Shown here: positions 5,459 to 6,943 of the stretch, in pieces
How the letters are laid out: each line of letters begins with the position of its first letter
How positions within the stretch are numbered: the first letter of the stretch is position 1
Assembly (NCBI GenBank): GCA_014360395.1
Contig: JACIXM010000103.1
Coordinates: 1 to 6,943 of the forward strand
DNA: 6,943 bases
Direction of reading: 5' to 3'
DNA from: Actinotalea sp.
GTDB taxonomy: Bacteria > Actinomycetota > Actinomycetes > Actinomycetales > Cellulomonadaceae
Made by a program: the position numbers and the translations under genes
The notes under the pieces: generated by a model
Told to the model about the DNA's origin: nothing
The model's database searches: none
The model's input: the letters and a program-made list of their open reading frames with translations, nothing else

Positions 5459-6943
5459 GTGCGGTACCGGATCGCCCTGAGCAGCGCCGTGGCCGTCGTG
5501 GTCCTGGCACTGCTCGGGCAGGTCGCCGGGCCGGGCTGGGACCCCGTGCCGCTGACGAGGACGATCGAGGTCGAGTCGGCCGACACCCGGATCGGGGGTG
5601 CGCCGCAGGCGGACCCGATCGGCACCTACGAGATCGCGACCTCCGTGGTGACGGTGTCCTTGGCCGGCGCCGAGGTCGAGGCCATGGTGCGCGAGCCGTT
5701 GGGTGCGCAGGGCGAGCGGCCGGGCGTCGTCTTCGTCCACGGCGCGGGCACCGGGAGGTTCGAGGAGGCGTTCGTCGCGCAGGCGGAGGCGCTCGCGAGC
5801 GCCGGGATCGTGACGATGGTGCCGAACAAGCGGCTCGACACCTACACCACGCGGGACCGCAGCTATGTGGCGATGGCCAACGACTACCTGCGCAGCGTCC
5901 AGGTCCTGCGTGACCTGCCGGGGGTCGACCCGGCCCGGGTCGGTGTCTACGGGGAGAGCGAGGGCGCGTGGGTCGTCCCGGTCATGGCCGCGGACAACGC
6001 CACCGTCGCCTTCGCCGTCCTCGTCGCCGCGCCCGTCGTGCCCCCGCGCCAGCAGGCGGCGTTCGCCGTCGACTCCTACCTCCGGGCGACCGACGTGCCG
6101 GTCGAGCTCCTCCGGGCGGTGCCCCGGATGGTGGGGATGAACTTCCCCGGCGGGGGGTTCGCCTACGTCGACTTCGAGGTGCAGCCCTTCCAGCAGCGGA
6201 TGCGCCAGCCGCTCCTGCTCGTGTACGGGACCGGGGACGCGGCGATGCCGACCGTCCAGGGGGCGCTGCAGGTGCTCGACGACCTCGAGGTCGCCGGCAA
6301 CGACGACTGGACGGTCCGGTACTACGCGGGCGCTGACCACGGGATCAAGGTCGACCGGCGGCTCGTGCCGGAGTTCGCCCGCGACCTCGCGACCTGGATC
6401 GAGGGCCTGCCGGCCACCGCTGCGGCGCCGCCGCGGGTGGCGGGCGACGAGCCGTACCAGCGGTTCGTCGCCGCGCCGGTGGAGCGCCCGCCGTGGTATG
6501 CCGAGGGCGACCTCCTCGTGGCGGGGATCGTCGCGGCGTTCGTCGCCCTCATGGTCGGCCCCGCCGTGTGGGTGCTGCGTCGTGCGCGCCGCCGGCGTGC
6601 GCCGGTGCTGGCGCCGGGCGTCCGCACCCCGCTGGTGGTCATGGCGGCCGGCTGTGCCGTCACGCTCGTCCTGCTCGTGGTGTACCTGCTGGTCGTGGCG
6701 AACCTCGCGCAGAACTACCGGACGAACCCGCTGGTGGTGCAGGGCGGGTGGCTCGCCCTGCGTCTGGCCGGCATCGCGACGGTCGTCGCCGGGGTGGTCC
6801 TCGTCTACCGGATCCTCGACGGCCGCCGGCGCGGCGGCGTCCCGGCGGCCCTCTCGGCCTCCGGGGAGGTGACGCTCGCCTCGGCCGTCGGCGGGTCGGT
6901 CATGCTGCTGCTGCTCCTGGCCTACTGGGGCGTGTTCCCGCCG
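5459..6943 (+). CDS. Membrane-anchored alpha/beta hydrolase with C-terminal transmembrane domain (3' end not seen)
   Basis: An open frame of 495 codons starts at GTG 5459 and reaches the last base without a stop. Residues 1-24 (VRYRIALSSAVAVVVLALLG) are a signal peptide or anchor. The hydrolase domain (about 50-335) has VVFVHGAGTG (H94-G99, oxyanion region), a nucleophile elbow GESEG at 165-169 (Ser167), LLVYGTGD ending at D260, and YYAGADHGI with H294. Ser167-Asp260-His294 is a plausible full triad. After a Pro/Ala-rich linker come four hydrophobic segments: about 352-373, 391-416, 430-453 and 471-492. RRARRRR (374-380) and DGRRRG (454-459) follow the first and third, so the positive-inside rule places the hydrolase domain outside the cell. 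The substrate is unknown: esterase, acyl-transferase or peptidase are all possible. The gene is separated from era by hairpins and a -10 box, so it is probably its own unit. Start confidence is moderate; it rests on the promoter spacing and the signal sequence. Confidence 0.82.
   Translation, partial: MRYRIALSSAVAVVVLALLGQVAGPGWDPVPLTRTIEVESADTRIGGAPQADPIGTYEIATSVVTVSLAGAEVEAMVREPLGAQGERPGVVFVHGAGTGRFEEAFVAQAEALASAGIVTMVPNKRLDTYTTRDRSYVAMANDYLRSVQVLRDLPGVDPARVGVYGESEGAWVVPVMAADNATVAFAVLVAAPVVPPRQQAAFAVDSYLRATDVPVELLRAVPRMVGMNFPGGGFAYVDFEVQPFQQRMRQPLLLVYGTGDAAMPTVQGALQVLDDLEVAGNDDWTVRYYAGADHGIKVDRRLVPEFARDLATWIEGLPATAAAPPRVAGDEPYQRFVAAPVERPPWYAEGDLLVAGIVAAFVALMVGPAVWVLRRARRRRAPVLAPGVRTPLVVMAAGCAVTLVLLVVYLLVVANLAQNYRTNPLVVQGGWLALRLAGIATVVAGVVLVYRILDGRRRGGVPAALSASGEVTLASAVGGSVMLLLLLAYWGVFPP

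Noticed and set aside
3867..5510. 547-codon open frame on the minus strand, antisense to the CBS gene and era
   Set aside because: It is a by-product of strong third-position G/C bias, which removes stops from antisense frames. The translation is low-complexity and charged with no family motif, while the + strand genes have clear motifs.
1..6943. CRISPR arrays, tRNA/rRNA genes, insertion sequences, prophage or attachment sites
   Set aside because: I saw no spaced direct repeats, cloverleaf, transposase or integrase motifs, or terminal inverted repeats. Gene order is that of a conserved core locus with even base composition.

Overview
The window is a piece of a very GC-rich chromosome (above 70% G+C by eye, with G/C at almost every third codon position). 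It carries a conserved core cluster typical of high-GC Gram-positive Actinobacteria. The order dnaJ - rsmE - HIT protein - phoH-like - ybeY - CorC/HlyC-type CBS protein - era, the actinobacterial-style DnaJ2 tail, the TKxD form of the Era G4 motif and the leaderless promoters all point there. A Micrococcales-type organism such as the Cellulomonas group is a reasonable guess, but the sequence alone does not settle it. All genes are on the + strand and coding density is very high. I see no mobile element, phage gene, CRISPR, tRNA or rRNA.

Layout. (1) Positions 1-963: the 3' end of dnaJ overlaps rsmE by a GTGA. (2) 995-1396: a HIT-family protein, apparently with its own leaderless promoter whose -35 overlaps the rsmE stop codon. 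(3) 1397-1535: a 139-base spacer with a strong GC hairpin, a likely -10 element and an odd 8-bp tandem repeat between the Shine-Dalgarno and the phoH start. (4) 1536-5372: phoH-like/ybeZ, ybeY, corC-like/ybeX and era, joined by GTGA/ATGA overlaps, with good Shine-Dalgarno sites before ybeY and era. (5) 5373-5458: two GC hairpins (likely terminators without U-tracts), then a TAGACT -10 element. (6) 5459 to the window end: a membrane-anchored alpha/beta hydrolase with at least four C-terminal transmembrane segments. It stays open to the last base, so no stop is visible.

How the genes fit together. RsmE methylates U1498 of 16S rRNA, YbeY acts in 16S 3'-end maturation, and Era binds the 16S 3' end during 30S assembly. 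The cluster therefore concentrates functions on the 3' end of 16S rRNA, next to a protein-folding chaperone. The PhoH-like ATPase and the CBS protein match the ybeZ-ybeY-ybeX arrangement of E. coli. The terminal hydrolase looks like a separately transcribed neighbour. It is the least familiar gene here and the best candidate for something undescribed. I found no convincing evidence of a wholly new multi-gene system.
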